A DNA stretch of 64,000 nucleotides from Flaccisagitta enflata (Eukaryota > Chaetognatha > Sagittoidea > Aphragmophora), in assembly GCA_965153355.1 (NCBI GenBank), contig OZ231126.1, positions 75,206,001 to 75,270,000 of the forward strand. The letters are read 5' to 3'. This document shows positions 46,580 to 59,687 of this stretch, piece by piece. The notes beneath the pieces are model-generated. The model ran no database searches, was not told the DNA's origin, and saw nothing but the letters and a program-made list of their open reading frames with translations. The first letter of the stretch is position 1; the number at the start of each line of letters is the position of its first letter. Position numbers and translations under genes: made by a program.

Positions 46580-47610
46580 TATCAAACGAGCATTTCAACT
46601 AAAGTTTATCTAAAAACAATTTCAAAAACCTTCTATCTGAGACCAATCTAGTGTGAGAAGCTCAAATCGTTTAAAGATAAAAGCAATTTAAAAGGAAACA
46701 GTTCATTTGACAAGGTTTTTCAAATAAGTGATTTGGATATGAGGACATCTTGTAGCCAAATATATTCAAAGGATCAAATTTTTGTAAAAAATCGAGACAT
46801 TTACATATCACAACATCTAACATATCAATTAACATACCATCAAGGCACTTTTTACGGAAATAAATCATCTCAACTACTTTTTGAGTAACGTCGTTATAGA
46901 ATTTTACAAACAAAAAAAACATACTGTATTTTTGCTAAAGTGTTGAATTTGCACCCCCTCCCATCCAAAGATATTTTCATTATAATCAAATGAAAAAAAC
47001 TTTTTTGTAGAATTGATATAAGAATTTCTTGTTTCAACATTCGTTCGCTGTTAGCAAATGTTTTTTTTTTTGTTGAGCAAGGAAGTCTGATATCGCTTTT
47101 GATGCGCTGCGCCAGTGAAGTCGCTTAACTGCAACTTAAATGAATGCTAGCAGCAAATAACTAGATGCTATACTAGTTGGCCATGGTCCGACTGTTGGTC
47201 TAGGATAATTCTCTATCCCTCTTCATCCCTGTGGCCTTCTACAATCTACATCAGTGTTTACGCATTCTGTATCACTATTCATTTCATCTCAACTCCTTTC
47301 GTGTTCTGGTTGACAGTGGATACAGCATGGATATGACATGGCTATGTACTGACTGTACATGCAGACTGATAAACCTTGTCTGTTCAAGGATAGACTAAAA
47401 ACTGAATACCACTCCTGGTAATAAAAGAATAGAAAGCCAAATCCTGAATGGATTTAAATCAAGTTATAGTGAAGTGAAAAGAACATGAACTGTTTTTTAG
47501 CTTGTTTCTGCAAAACAAGAAACACCGATGATTTGATTTGGAAATCTGACAAATGATTGTTATTTAACGATAAATGACTTCCAAACAAGCTGACATATAA
47601 ACACGGCCAA
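46580..47610. other. non-coding stretch of the left arm
   Basis: AT-rich unique sequence, mirrored almost exactly at 49020-50060. Frames of about 83 and 123 codons are preserved in both arms simply because the arms are near-identical. Confidence 0.55.
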
Positions 47611-47611
47611 T

Positions 47612-47757
47612 ACCAGTTGCGGACGGGTGGGCAGGGGCGGAAATGCGGGTTTTCCCACTTTTCAACTCGGTGACCCTTGACGGACCAATGGACGGACAGA
47701 CCAACGGACGGACGGACGGACGGACAAAGCCTCTTATAGAGTTGCATGTCCCCAACT
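47612..47757. repeat. hairpin-ended element, AGTTG subfamily
   Basis: CCAGTTGCGGACGGGTGGGC, CAACTCGGTGACCCTTGACG, (GGAC)n, AAAGCCTCTTATAG and hairpin AGTTGCATGTCCCCAACT. The right-arm version (about 48885-49020) has lost most of the array. Confidence 0.75.
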
Positions 47758-47831
47758 AAAAAGGTAAATAAGAATAATATTTCGTTGTGAATATGAAGTC
47801 CATACATGGTATACAAACTACACATGCATAC

Positions 47832-48010
47832 AGAGGGCGTTTCTTGTCACAGATAAACGCATTTTTAATGGGCCACTCCGTCGCTCGCTATGTTTGTTGG
47901 CTCACACCGCTCACTCACTTCGCTCACTCCCTCGTGAGACAATTGAAATTCACAAATATGTGTTCACGCTGTACGCACCTTTGACGGGAATGATCATGGT
48001 CGTCCCTGGA
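47832..48010. mobile_element. MITE family M copy near the palindrome centre
   Basis: GAGGGCGTTTCTTGTCACAG, GGGCCACTCCGTCGCTCGCT and TTGAAATTCACAAATATGTG match the family. A corrupted mirror lies at 48700-48800. Confidence 0.7.
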
Positions 48011-48339
48011 AACACGTGCTCTCACGCACATGTCATGAAGGCAGACAAAAGATATACATGTAATTCGGAAGATTATTTAATACATATACAGCAATAGTTG
48101 ACAATCGAATTGTCAGTCTGTCGGTCCGTCTGTCTGTTGGTCTGTCCATCCGTCACACTTTACTTTTTTCGGCGTTTATGGTTTTTTTTGGCTATACCGC
48201 TCCTGACCAAATGCTCCACTGACCTCAAATATGGCCCCTGCCCACCAGCTCATGACTAAGGGTAGCCATTAATATCCGCTTTTTCTTCCATTACACCTCA
48301 CCTCTCACCCTCACTTGGGACCATGTAAGTGTCTATTTT

Positions 48340-48384
48340 CATTCATTCAATCATTTATGAGTCAGCAGGGGAAAAATGAGCAAA
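48340..48384. other. loop at the centre of the palindrome
   Basis: GTGTCTATTTT (48329-48339) pairs with AAAATAGACAC (48385-48395). Next outward, TTGGGACCATG pairs with TATGGTCCCA. The intervening 45 bases include ATTCATTCAATC and the GTCAGCAGGGGAAAAATGAG segment. Confidence 0.85.
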
Positions 48385-51300
48385 AAAATAGACACCCTAT
48401 GGTCCCATAGTGGTAAAACCAATCCCCAGCTACCCCAGTCGCGAGCGGGCAGGGCCATATTTACGAGGTCAGTGGAAACGTTTGATAAAGGCAGTAGCAC
48501 AAAAAAAAAAAACCATAAACGCAAAAGCAGTGTGACGGATGGATGAATAACAGACAGACAGACGACGGAACTATTATTCGGTGTCAACTGCTGTATATGT
48601 CTTCATACATGTATCTTTTTGTCTGCCTTCATATTTATGTCGTGAGCACACGTTTCAAGGATGATCGTCCCGTCAAAAGAATTGCGACAGCGCAATTTTA
48701 TATTTGTGAACCAATTATTTTCACGAAGAGTGAGCAGTGAGTAATGGTAATAACAAACATAGCGAGTGGTATTAAAATGCGTTTGTCTTGACTTGCCCTC
48801 TGTAAATATTGTAGTTTATATACCGTATGAACTTCTTCAGTGCAACGAAGATATTATTCTTATTTTACGCGCAGTTGGGGACATGCAACTGCTCAAGGAA
48901 GGCACTGTCATCCGTCTCCGTCGATGTCTCCTCCGTGTCCGTCGAAATCATCGAGTTGAAAAGTGGGAAAACCCGCATTTCCGCCCCTGCCCACCCGTCC
49001 GCAACTGGTATTGGCCGTGTTTATATGTCAGCTTGTTTGGAAGTCATTTATCGTTAAATAACAATCATTTGTCAGATTTCCAAATCAAATCATCGGTGTT
49101 TCTTGTTTTGCAGAAACAAGCTAAAAAACAGTTCATGTTCTTTTCACTTCACTATAACTTGATTTAAATCCATTCAGGATTTGGCTTTCTATTCTTTTAT
49201 TACCAGGAGTGGTATTCAGTTTTTAGTCTATCCTTGAACAGACAAGGTTTATCAGTCTGCATGTACAGTCAGTACATAGCCATGTCATATCCATGCTGTA
49301 TCCACTGTCAACCAGAACACGAAAGGAGTTGAGATGAAATGAATAGTGATACAGAATGCGTAAACACTGATGTAGATTGTAGGAGGCCACAGGGATGAAG
49401 AGGGATAGAGAATTATCCTAGACCAACAGTCGGACCATGGCCAACTAGTATAGCATCTAGTTATTTGCTGCTAGCATTCATTTAAGTTGCAGTTAAGCGA
49501 CTTCACTGGCGCAGCGCATCAAAAGCGATATCAGACTTCCTTGCTCAACAAAAAAAAAAAACATTTGCTAACAGCGAACGAATGTTGAAACAAGAAATTC
49601 TTATATCAATTCTACAAAAAAGTTTTTTTCATTTGATTATAATGAAAATATCTTTGGATGGGAGGGGGTGCAAATTCAACACTTTAGCAAAAATACAGTA
49701 TGTTTTTTTTGTTTGTAAAATTCTATAACGACGTTACTCAAAAAGTAGTTGAGATGATTTATTTCCGTAAAAAGTGCCTTGATGGTATGTTAATTGATAT
49801 GTTAGATGTTGTGATATGTAAATGTCTCGAGTTTTTACAAAAATTTGATCCTTTGAATATATTTGGCTACAAGATGTCCTCATATCCAAATCACTTATTT
49901 GAAAAACCTTGTCAAATGAACTGTTTCCTTTTAAATTGCTTTTATCTTTAAACGATTTGAGCTTCTCACACTAGATTGGTCTCAGATAGAAGGTTTTTGA
50001 AATTGTTTTTAGATAAACTTTAGTTGAAATGCTCGTTTGATATCTAAGATTATTGTGTGAACAATAAATTCAATTCTTGATCAGAATTTCGATTCAGAAA
50101 CAAATTCTCTTCACCCAAATTCTCTTCACCCCTACTGTGGTCTTCTATTGAAAGAAGTATATCTCATCGTATTTCTTGAAATTGCTGTATATTAGCTTTA
50201 ATATGAGACAAATCATGTATCTGTAATTCATTCATTAGTTTCATAGGAGAAACCTCAGAACACTCGTTGGGTAGGTGAACCTCATACTGTCTTAGCATTA
50301 CCAGCATTAGATTTTTTCTTTCGAAATCATTTTTTTTTCTTCTTCCTGACTGAGAAAATAATGTCACGCCGCAGGCTGACAAGAGAAAAAAATGTTCAAC
50401 AAGAAACTACTTATTTCAAGCTGTTAAGTAGAACAAAAAATAACAAAAGAAAGTAAAAAAAAGGCAATTAAAAGAGTGAAATTCATTAATGAATGTTCAT
50501 ATTCATTCTCTCCTACATCGTTTCTTCTCCCACAAAATGGTCCAGAACCAATGCTGCTCCAAATCCCCGCGAGTATAAATCGTCTGAAACGTAAGAGAAA
50601 TGAAAAATGACAAGTCGTATTTCGTCATTGTCAGTATCTGTCGTGTCTGTTTAGGCTGACAAAGGATGAAAAACATGCAAGTCGATATCAGCTGAGAACT
50701 GTTTGATCAAATCTATGCCATTATCTCTTTATTTGTCTGTCATCTCAGAACTGCATCATTTGTGTTTCTATATTCGTCAGTGTGTATTTATGTCAAATCA
50801 AGTGTCATCATTTGTCTATATTTAGTGTAAATTTTGTCATGCTCAATATCATCATTGTATTATTTCTAGATATTATAGCAAAACAGTACTTCAAAAGGAA
50901 CTTTATTTTCAAAATAATCTCAAAAAGTGTTAAATAGAATCAAAACACACTATTTGTATTATCAAGCGCAAAGACCATTCTGAAAATTATGATCAACGTC
51001 TATTACAGTACAAACGCGCGATTATTAGCGGACAATTTCAGTAAAATCGTCGAAGATAATTTAAAGAAGACCATCGGCATTCTATTCGGCAAATCGCCTG
51101 GCGGAGTGGGCGAAAGACAAGGAAGGATGAATGGTGAATGAATAGTGAATGAATGAATGAATGAATGAATGAATGAATGAATTAATGAATGAATGAATGA
51201 ACGAATGAATGTATGGATTTATAAAGAAGACCATTGACATTCTTTCTTCAGCCGGGAAGGACATCACACGATGGATTGGGGCTGAAATACAGAACCATGA

Positions 51301-51653
51301 AAATGCAGATTATTATTTTCGATGGTTAACAGGTCTTACAGAAATAGTACCAAATTCCTTTAGATCTCCTTAGGTCTTACATAAAAAGTACCAAATTCCT
51401 TTAGATCTCCTTAGGTCTTACATAAAAATTACCAAATTCCTTTAGATCTCCTTAGGTCTAACATAAAAAGTACCAAATTCCTTTTGATCTCCTTAGGAAA
51501 ATTGTTACTTTTTTATGTTAGACCTATTATCTGATGATGCTTTTGCGACAATTGAAAGCCTCCACTTAAATTTCTGAGTACTCACCTATTATTTTGTCCA
51601 CAGTAAGCAACTCCTATTACCTATAACTAACCTATTGCCAACCAATTACTAAC

Positions 51654-53266
51654 CTATGAGTTTGCCGTCAGTAAGCAACTCCATTGTTCGTCCAGCAGTG
51701 ACCACAATCGCATCCGGAATAAAAGGGGCATCGAAGAAGTCTTTCACTTCCTTCTTCTCCTTCTTCTCCTCATCCTCTTCCTCTACCCTCTCTTTCTCCT
51801 TCACATCCTTCTCCTTCTCCTTCTCCTGATCCTCTTCCTCTACCCTCTCTTTCTCCTCCACTTCCTTCTTCTTCTCCTTCTCCTCATCCACTTCCTCTAC
51901 CCTCTCTTTCTCTTTCTTCTTCTCCTCCTCATCCACTTCCTCTTCCCTCTCTTTCTCCTTCTCTTCCTTCTTCTCTTCCTCTTCCTCTTCCTCCACCTGG
52001 AACTGAAGGCCCGGTCCGGTGGCCACGACCAGCGTGATCGCGCCAACATCAGCGTGTTCTCCAGCGCCAACGATACGATCCGTCGTTGTCACAGATGATG
52101 ACGCAGATGATGATGGTGATGACAATGAATCTGATGATGCTGTTGATGATGATACTGATGGGTAGTAATAATATCCCATCGTCGTGAGAGAGTTACGCTC
52201 GCTTTTTTCAGGCTTTGATGATTCATCCTGATTTTGATCATCCCTGTTGACATCATCTTGGTCGTTGTTCTCGTTGTCATCCTTATTGTCATCATCCTCG
52301 TTGTCACCCTTCACTTTGTTGAGGAACTGAAACGCTCCAAGAAATTCTTTGCTTTTTTCCTCCTTCAAATGCAATCCTTGAGCGATCAGTTGAAGGATCA
52401 AAAAACCAAATCGTTGAACTTGATCCAAAACCGCTTCCATTGGCAATCGGAGATTCTCGAAATCTGTTTGAATAAATGAATGAATGAATGAATGAATGAA
52501 TGAATGAATGAATGAATGATTGAATGAATGAATGAATGAATGAATGAATGAATGAATGGATGGATGACTAGATAAATACACAAGTAAACAAACAAATGAA
52601 TAAAAATAAATAAATGAATAGATAAATAAAGTAAAAAAATGGATAGAAAAAATGAATGAATGAATAAATGAATGAATAGTTAAAAAAAAATGAATAAATA
52701 GACAAATAGATAAATAAATGAATAAATATACTGAAAAAATAAATGAATGAGTTTCATTTTAGAAACATTAAAATTGAGAACAAAACAATGACATTGTAAG
52801 AGCCTAAAAATGGGTTAGATCCGAGACCATGTTGCTGCTGTCGTTGAGTAAACTGATAGTTTAGTTGATCAAATAGTTTTGTAATTGTCAGCACGAAAGT
52901 GTGTCCTAATTACTGTCTTTTTGTCTATCTGTCTGTCACACAGTATGCCATTGTGTCACTCTAGTTACTGTCTGTCACTTTACCTCTGTCGGTTTCTGTG
53001 TTCTTCTGTCTGTCTTTCCCGCCTTTACCGTATCCTTCTCCGGTCCAGATATTGTCATTTTCGTCATATCCAGGGAGATTTAGTGATAGTCTGTCTGTCT
53101 ATCTGTCTGTTTGTCTGCCTGTCTGTTTTTCTCTGTCTGTCTTTACCGTATCCATCTCCGGTCCAGACATTTTCCTTTTTGTCATATCCAGAGAGATTGA
53201 GCGACTCTCGGGCATCGCCACCAATCTTCTCCCCTCCGAGGCCAATCGATTGAAACGGTTTATAAC
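51654..53266 (-). pseudogene. 2-oxoglutarate oxygenase, right-arm copy, broken
   Basis: Exons B (53147-53266) and C (51654-52463) are intact on the minus strand, with only a few changes (for example VVTAGRT for VVNAGRT, VKDFF for VKEFF). The partial exon D copy (about 51212-51284) is also intact. The true exon D (about 51060-51110), exon E (about 50480-50590) and exon A (about 55000-55110) are scrambled by deletions, losing the RxS and C-terminus. The copy therefore cannot make a full enzyme as written. The damage falls in the same patches where non-coding sequence is also degraded, so it may be a sequence-quality effect. Confidence 0.8.
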
Positions 53267-54574
53267 CTATAGATTTGTGACAACAAATGAATGAATGAAT
53301 GAGTGGACGACGAGTTATTGATGATGTTTTCGACATTGTGTTTCCTTTCATGTTTCCACTATCCATTCAGGTGTGTCAAATACGACTGATGACTGAGTTT
53401 GAGACCATAACGCTGACACAAGATGGGGCTGTTGATTTTAGAACGATCGCCGTTTTCCTTTTTCCAAAATTCCATCGGCAACCATTTTTTTTCGCGATCG
53501 AAATCTAATGCGATGTCTGCGCTCTCGCTTGCCAAGTAACAAATTGATTAACTAAAAAATACCATCTTACTGTTTAATCAAATTTGATATGATCAACTCA
53601 GGCACTTTTGGGTGAAGCTTTAAAGAGGATCACAGCATATAATAGCAGCCCAAAGGCAGTAAGTGGTCAGCGGTACCCGTGCCCTGCTTGAGCAGTATGT
53701 GATGTTGAGGAAACAGCGGCTTGAGGACAGTCTGTAGGGCTGGAGAAGAATCTGTCCATCCTCCTCATCATTCTTCAGTCTGACTCCTTCTGTCAGGATG
53801 CCAGTATTCAAACTCTCATTGAGCTAGCGGAGAGATGACAGCCAGCATATGGGGGCTTGGTACCGTATATTCATGGTGGTTTATAGGTAATGTTGAGAGA
53901 GGCTGGGCGAATCACAAATGAATAACATTGTCTCTGTTCTTGCTGTAAATTATTTAATCTCTGAGACAGGATTGTCTCTGAGGCCAGGGTGGTTTCTGAG
54001 CCAGATTGGAGTGCTCCGAGGCCAGGATCTGGGTGCAATTCTCTAATGCTAGGATGTGGTTAGAAGCCAGAATCTGGGCAGAAAGCAGTCCCTAGGTCAG
54101 GGCTAAGAATGATAGAATTCAGACCAGGGGACCTCTGAGCCAGTGGAGACCCATTTTCCTTGGATTGGGCTGTTTCCTTAGTTTGACAAGATTTGAGCCC
54201 AAAGGAGGGCAGCCTGAATGAGGCAGGGCGGACGACGGGCGCAGTGGCGGATAGTTTTTTGTATTCTGAGACTTAGATGCACTAAAGACACTATAGTGTT
54301 AAGCCTGTAAGGCGAAGGATAAAAAGTCGTTAACATGATTACAACGTTATGCAAATTAGGGGCAAAACCGTATTTTTAAAAGAAACGGAAGATGACAAAA
54401 ATTTGAAAAAAGAAAAATGGTGCAGGCATTAAAATGAATAACTCCATTATGTTCTAGCGTTATATTCTCATGGACAAATTTTTTGCATATTGACACACCC
54501 GAACCATCCATTATTCATATGATTCGTATACCTTCTGTTATTTGTTCATTTGCTTATTTATTTATTGATTGATT

Positions 54575-54965
54575 CAGTCATTCATTCATTTAATAATTCA
54601 TCAAATTATTCATTCATTCATTTATTCAATGAGAAAAATGAAGTCAAATAATTCCTTCATTTATCCATTCATTCATTTATTAATTTCACTCATTCATTTG
54701 TTCATTCATTCATTCATTCATTTAATCATCCATTCTTTCATTCCATCTATTCATTCATTCATTCATTCATTCATTCATTCATTCATTCATTCATTCATTC
54801 ATTCATTCAAACAAATTCAATCATTCATTCTCAGTCATTCATACAATCTTCATTCATTCAGTCATTCATTCATTCATTCATTCATTCATTCATTCATTCA
54901 TTCATTCATTTCATTCATTCATTCCTTTCATTCATTCATTCATTCATTCATTCATTCATTCAGCA
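54575..54965. repeat. (ATTC)n microsatellite, right arm
   Basis: Mirror of 41295-41720 with a different internal pattern of interruptions. Confidence 0.93.
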
Positions 54966-55697
54966 TTCAGTTAAGAAAGAAACAATATACTAAGTGATGC
55001 TCTGCGTCAGGCCGCAACCGTAGATTTGCAAGAAAGTTTTCTTTGAGTTATGATGGCGTAAATCCGCCTTGTCGACGCTGCTCTACGGCGCGTGAAGCGT
55101 GTCGAAATCAGTATATGAGATAAATAATGAGTCTAGCAGTGTATAAGTGGCAGATATACCCACGTGGCAGCTGTCCCGCCCTTGTGAGCTAGCGAGTCTG
55201 GCATGTATGGCGGCTTTCGCCGTGGCCATGGCGATGATCACTTTCAGCAGCATTTTCGGTCAATGCAAATCTTTATTGTGAATCAAATCAGAAGCAGTGT
55301 GATTGCATATCAACGAATATGACTGGCGCAAAATGAGCTAGATACGCTAAAATACTCAAAATCATTCAACAGTTCTCGTGATATTTTGTATTTATTAGCA
55401 TCAAAACATTTATTCATGAAAAATAATGAAGCTCAGTGAGCTATGCAAAGCGCCCTTGTGAATGGCAATATGTCACTGACATGTCTTTGTATCTAGCTGG
55501 GGCTACTGGAGCTACAGCGACATTTAACAGAAAATCAAAACGTGCCAATGTAAAAAGGAGATATGGCATTTATAAATGTGAAGAGTAAATAGCGCTATAT
55601 TTATACGGGAAATGTCAAGCTGATGTTCTAAGTTGACAATGATGACAGTGTGTGTGAATGGCGGAAGCGATGATGATGATGATGGTGATGATGATGT

Positions 55698-55753
<56 letters not shown>

Positions 55754-57619
55754 TTGAGTTGGATCTGCTTAAATATGTATCAAAATACTTATTCACTTAT
55801 TGCAATTGAAGTCAGAAAAAAAACTGAGCTAAATGAGCTAGAATGCTCAAAAACACCCTAAGAGTGAACCACCCTACTTCTAGGCGTTTTAGATACTCAG
55901 TTGATTTTAGCTTCAACTCCCCACTAGTTATTGGACTACTATTGAAATATTTGCTACATAGACTCACAACAGCACCATTTTTCCATAAGAAACAGTCAAA
56001 ATACACAAGTTCCTATGCTCTTACACTCTTTTTTAAGCTAAATCAACAGAAAACCTCAAAATGACAACACATCTTTGGTAGGCGCTCCAACACCTATGAA
56101 ATTGAAAAAAAATTAGTTTGAATTTTTTTTAAATAAATCTTTAAGAAATTATGGCGCAAAAAATATTTGTCATAGAGCATTTTGCTTGGCGCCAAATGAA
56201 AAAGAATTACCAAATTCACTTACCCTTTCAATTTCATTAGAGGCCTCAATCATCCCTATCAAATCCCCAACTTTTGCATGAGAAAATGAAAACCATGTTT
56301 CTCTCATATATGTCAAAAAGTCAAAGACTGACTTCGACTTTTTCTAAAAAAGTGAGCTAGAATACTTAAGAGCACCCTCACAAATACCCGTGTTCAATCT
56401 CAAAGTGGGAAACGTAAAAGCTTACATTCCTAAACGCAACTAGTCAGTGATTTCAAATCATTTTTACCTTGTAGTATTATGTTTGACGTTTTTTGTATAG
56501 AATTTTCATTGGTCTAGACTTAATAGTTTATCCACAGCATCAATTTTAGATAAAACAAGTATATGAAGTTTGAGCTAAAAAATGGTTATTTTAATCATCA
56601 TAGTTTTTCTTAAAATTGCTCTTATTTCTAAATGGTTTGAGCTACAAATGCCAGATTGGTCTCAAATAAAGTATAATTTGAAAATGTTTACATCTGAGAC
56701 CAACCTGGCACTGGTTATTAACCCATTTGATAATTAAAGGCAGAATATAGAAAAATAGTGTGGATAAAAACATAAGTTTTGAGCCTCAACTGTAAACACT
56801 TGTTTTACTTCAAATTGATGTTGTGGACAAACTCTTTAAGTTAGACCAATGAAATTTGTACACAAAAAACGTCAAATATGATACTACAAGAGGAAAATAG
56901 TTTGAGATCGACCATGTGCGTTTAGAAATGAAAGCTTTTTACTTTTCCCACGTTGAGATTGAACACCCTGTAAGTAGCTATGCTCATGAACATGTTACTT
57001 TGTATTTGCATGAACATGAACATGTTAACTTGTATTTGCATGAAATATACTCCTTTAAAATCAAAAAATTCAATTTGAATTTTTCCTAAACAAATCTTTA
57101 AAAAATCATATAGTGACAAATATTTGTCATAGAGCATTCTACTTGGCACCAAATAAAAGCGAAATATCAAATTTACTTACCAATTAGATTTTGTTTGAGG
57201 GACCAATCAAGTTCCTTCACTTTTTCATAAATCAGTGAAAACCATGTTTCTCTGGAATATGTCAAAAAGTCGAAGATTGACTTCGGCTTTTTCCCGATTA
57301 ACAAGAATGTCAAAATCAACTGTATATTATCGGAACTCTTTATCTGGCCACATGCAGCCAGAACCAATGACTGCGATACTCCATGCTGCTGGAATACACC
57401 TGCTGGCGATCGTCATCGATCCGTCGCCAAATCGTGAAGAAAAATGGTGGAGACTTGTATAACAAATTATTCCTTCTGATTATACTTCGCAGCCAAATTG
57501 TGGATGTGGGTATTGTTGAAGAACTATGAAGTGAGTCGAAATCGCTCAGCTTCTTAGTGGATGACGATTAATGTAAATGAAAATTCCTTTATCATTTGTC
57601 TCTAACCTAACGTGAAGGA

Positions 57620-57914
57620 ATAGAGAAGAGAGAGAGAGAGAAGAGAAGAGAAAGAGAGAGAGAGAAGAGAGAGGAAGAGAGAGGAAAAGAGAGGAAGAGA
57701 GAGAGAGAACGAGAGAAAAGAAAGAGAGAAAGAAAGAAGAAGAAGAGGAAGGAAGAGAGAAAGAAAGACAGAGAGAGAGAAGAGAGGCAGAGAGAGAGAG
57801 AGAGAGAGTAAAGAGAGAGAAGAAGAAGAGAGAGAAGAGAGAGACAGAGAGAAGAGAGAGAGAAGGGAAGAGAAGAGAAGAAAGAAAGAAGAGAGAGAAA
57901 GAAGAAAAGAAGAA

Positions 57915-57950
<36 letters not shown>
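57620..57950. repeat. impure (GA)n microsatellite, right arm
   Basis: GAGA repeats broken by GAAGA and AAAGA words. Mirror of the 660-bp pure (CT)n of the left arm. Confidence 0.95.
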
Positions 57951-57953
<3 letters not shown>

Positions 57954-58252
57954 GACTTGTTTCAGGGTTTGTTACCGGGTTTATCAGTCAATTCCCGCTG
58001 GTTTGTGTCAAGGTCAAAGTTAAAACCAGAAAGACATTCCTGGATGAACGGCAGAGGGCGTGTTTCTACTGACTACAAGAATCTCAATTATTCCCTTTAA
58101 TTTGTATGTCTCTATCTTTGTCTCATTCCTTTTTATTTCTCATGTCCCTATCTCTATCTCTCTAAGTTGTGATTCTACCAACTACAAGAATCTCAATTGT
58201 TCCCTTTAATTCTTATGTCTCTATCTTTGTCTCATTTCCCTTTATTTTTCAT

Positions 58253-58670
58253 GTTTATTTTCCGATATGAAACTCGATTGCATACCGTCTTTTTTCTTCT
58301 CAATGAAAATCGTTTCCTTCGATGTGATGCTGAAATGACTAAGCGAAATGTTATTTTAATGTAAAATGATCTTTTTTATTTTGTGATTTTCCTGTTTGTT
58401 TGTTTTTTCACCATCTGAGATTTGATTTTTGGCAGTGTAAGATTTCCTTGTATTGTAATTGTGCGTTCGTTTGTACTTGGTTTCTTTTTAGGCCAACAAA
58501 AGAATGAAAATTTGACATTGATTAACAGCTGATTACAATTATCATTTCGAAGTGGCTTGTTTAATCACAATTTAAATAGTTCATATATTTACAACTTGAA
58601 AACATTTAAAAGCGACGACAGGTAATTTCTCTTGTTATAGTCATTAAGTTGCTGTTTTTATTTCTTTTAG
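58253..58670. other. unique sequence beyond the palindrome
   Basis: AT-rich with no match to the region left of 37237. No gene seen before the candidate exon at 58671. Confidence 0.5.
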
Positions 58671-58730
58671 GGGTTTACGTGACCGTCGTCAACTGGGTCA
58701 ACTGTAAACAGATTCATAGTAGAAAGAAAA
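58671..58730 (+). CDS. possible isolated 60-bp exon
   Basis: TTTATTTCTTTTAG|GG and AAAAGAAA-type end followed by GTAAAT give plausible acceptor and donor. Between them the sequence reads VYVTVVNWVNCKQIHSRKK, a short hydrophobic then basic peptide that could be a membrane-segment end. No neighbouring exon recognised, so function is unknown. Confidence 0.25.
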
Positions 58731-58859
58731 GTAAATTAGTCATTATCTTGTTTCGTTTCTCTAACCTTTTTATTTTTAGTCGCTTACTAAGCGACTCGAT
58801 AAGAAGGCGTGTCCCCTGGTAGGTCTGTCCCGAACACGAACATTTGGACGACGCGAAAT

Positions 58860-59045
58860 CGGCTGGAAAGCGATTTGTGAGCATTACTGCCCCTGCCCTG
58901 CCTCTTTACAGCCCCCACCAACTCACATACTGCCCCTATCCACTCAGTGAGTGGCACTTACATATTGTCCTTGTCCACCAACATTACTGCCCGTCTGCCC
59001 CTGCTCACCCACAAGTGACTACCAAATGGCCGTGTATTCGGTCTT
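58860..59045. repeat. degenerate CTGCCCCTGCCCACC repeats
   Basis: Five or six loose units of about 27 bp (ACATACTGCCCCTATCCACT, ATTACTGCCCGTCTGCCCCT), abutting the hairpin at 59052. The same word occurs beside hairpins near 2020, 48230 and 62730. Confidence 0.7.
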
Positions 59046-59051
59046 GTTTTT

Positions 59052-59431
59052 AGTCTCGTGCACGCGACTCTACACCTTGCTCTGTCGGTCGGTCAGTCCA
59101 CCTGTTGGTCCGTCCGTAACATTTCTAAAATTTTGTAAATTTTGTAACATTTTTTAACGTTTTTTAACATTTTTCAACTTTTTTAACATTTTTTAACATT
59201 TTACCTTTTTTACATTTTGAAATTTTTTTAACATTTCATACCATATTTTAACGTTTTTTAACGTTTTTTAACGTTTTTTAACGTTTTTTAACATTTTTTA
59301 ACACTTTTTAACATATTTCAACATTCTTTGACGATTTTTTAACATTTTTTAACATTCTTAACATTTAAACATGTTTTTGCTCTGTAGTTTGTCATTTCCA
59401 GACGCACGCGACTGTTGCCCTCTTGGGCTTG
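59052..59431. repeat. hairpin-ended element with AACATTTTTT body
   Basis: AGTCTCGTGCACGCGACT, CTACACCTTGCTCTGTCGG, GGTCGGTCAGTCC array, a body of TTTTTTAACA/G repeats (59120-59370), then GACGCACGCGACTGTTGCCC and TCTTGGGCTTGTT. Both ends equal those of 35160-35683; the body does not. Confidence 0.82.
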
Positions 59432-59687
59432 TTTTTTTAATCTTGTTTTCTGTCTATCCGTCACTTCATCCGTCTTAATATTTTAATTAACCCAGGTATC
59501 CTGCTTTGTTCATTTTCCTTTCATATTTGAAAAGTCAGCCTGTTGCCGGGTTGTTTGCAGTTAGGAAAATATGTTTTGCACTCATTGTCATGAGTAATGT
59601 AAGAAATGAGGTAGCCAGCACTGTCATCAGCAAACATTCTTAGTAAACAACTAAATATTTTATGTAAATACTTGATTTAAACGTCTG

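Larger units (their letters stand above)
48385..58252 (-). repeat. right arm of 21-kb inverted duplication
   Basis: Reverse complement of the left arm. Near-identical in 49000-50390, 51130-53640, 54300-54780 and 55700-57310. Heavily altered, mostly by small deletions and substitutions, in 48400-49000, 50390-51130, 53640-54300, 54990-55690 and 57310-57960. About 1.2 kb shorter overall. Confidence 0.93.

Noticed and set aside
47454-49167. Frames of about 123-133 codons found in both arms
   Set aside because: They are preserved only because the arms are inverted copies; they cover the hairpin element and show no family features.
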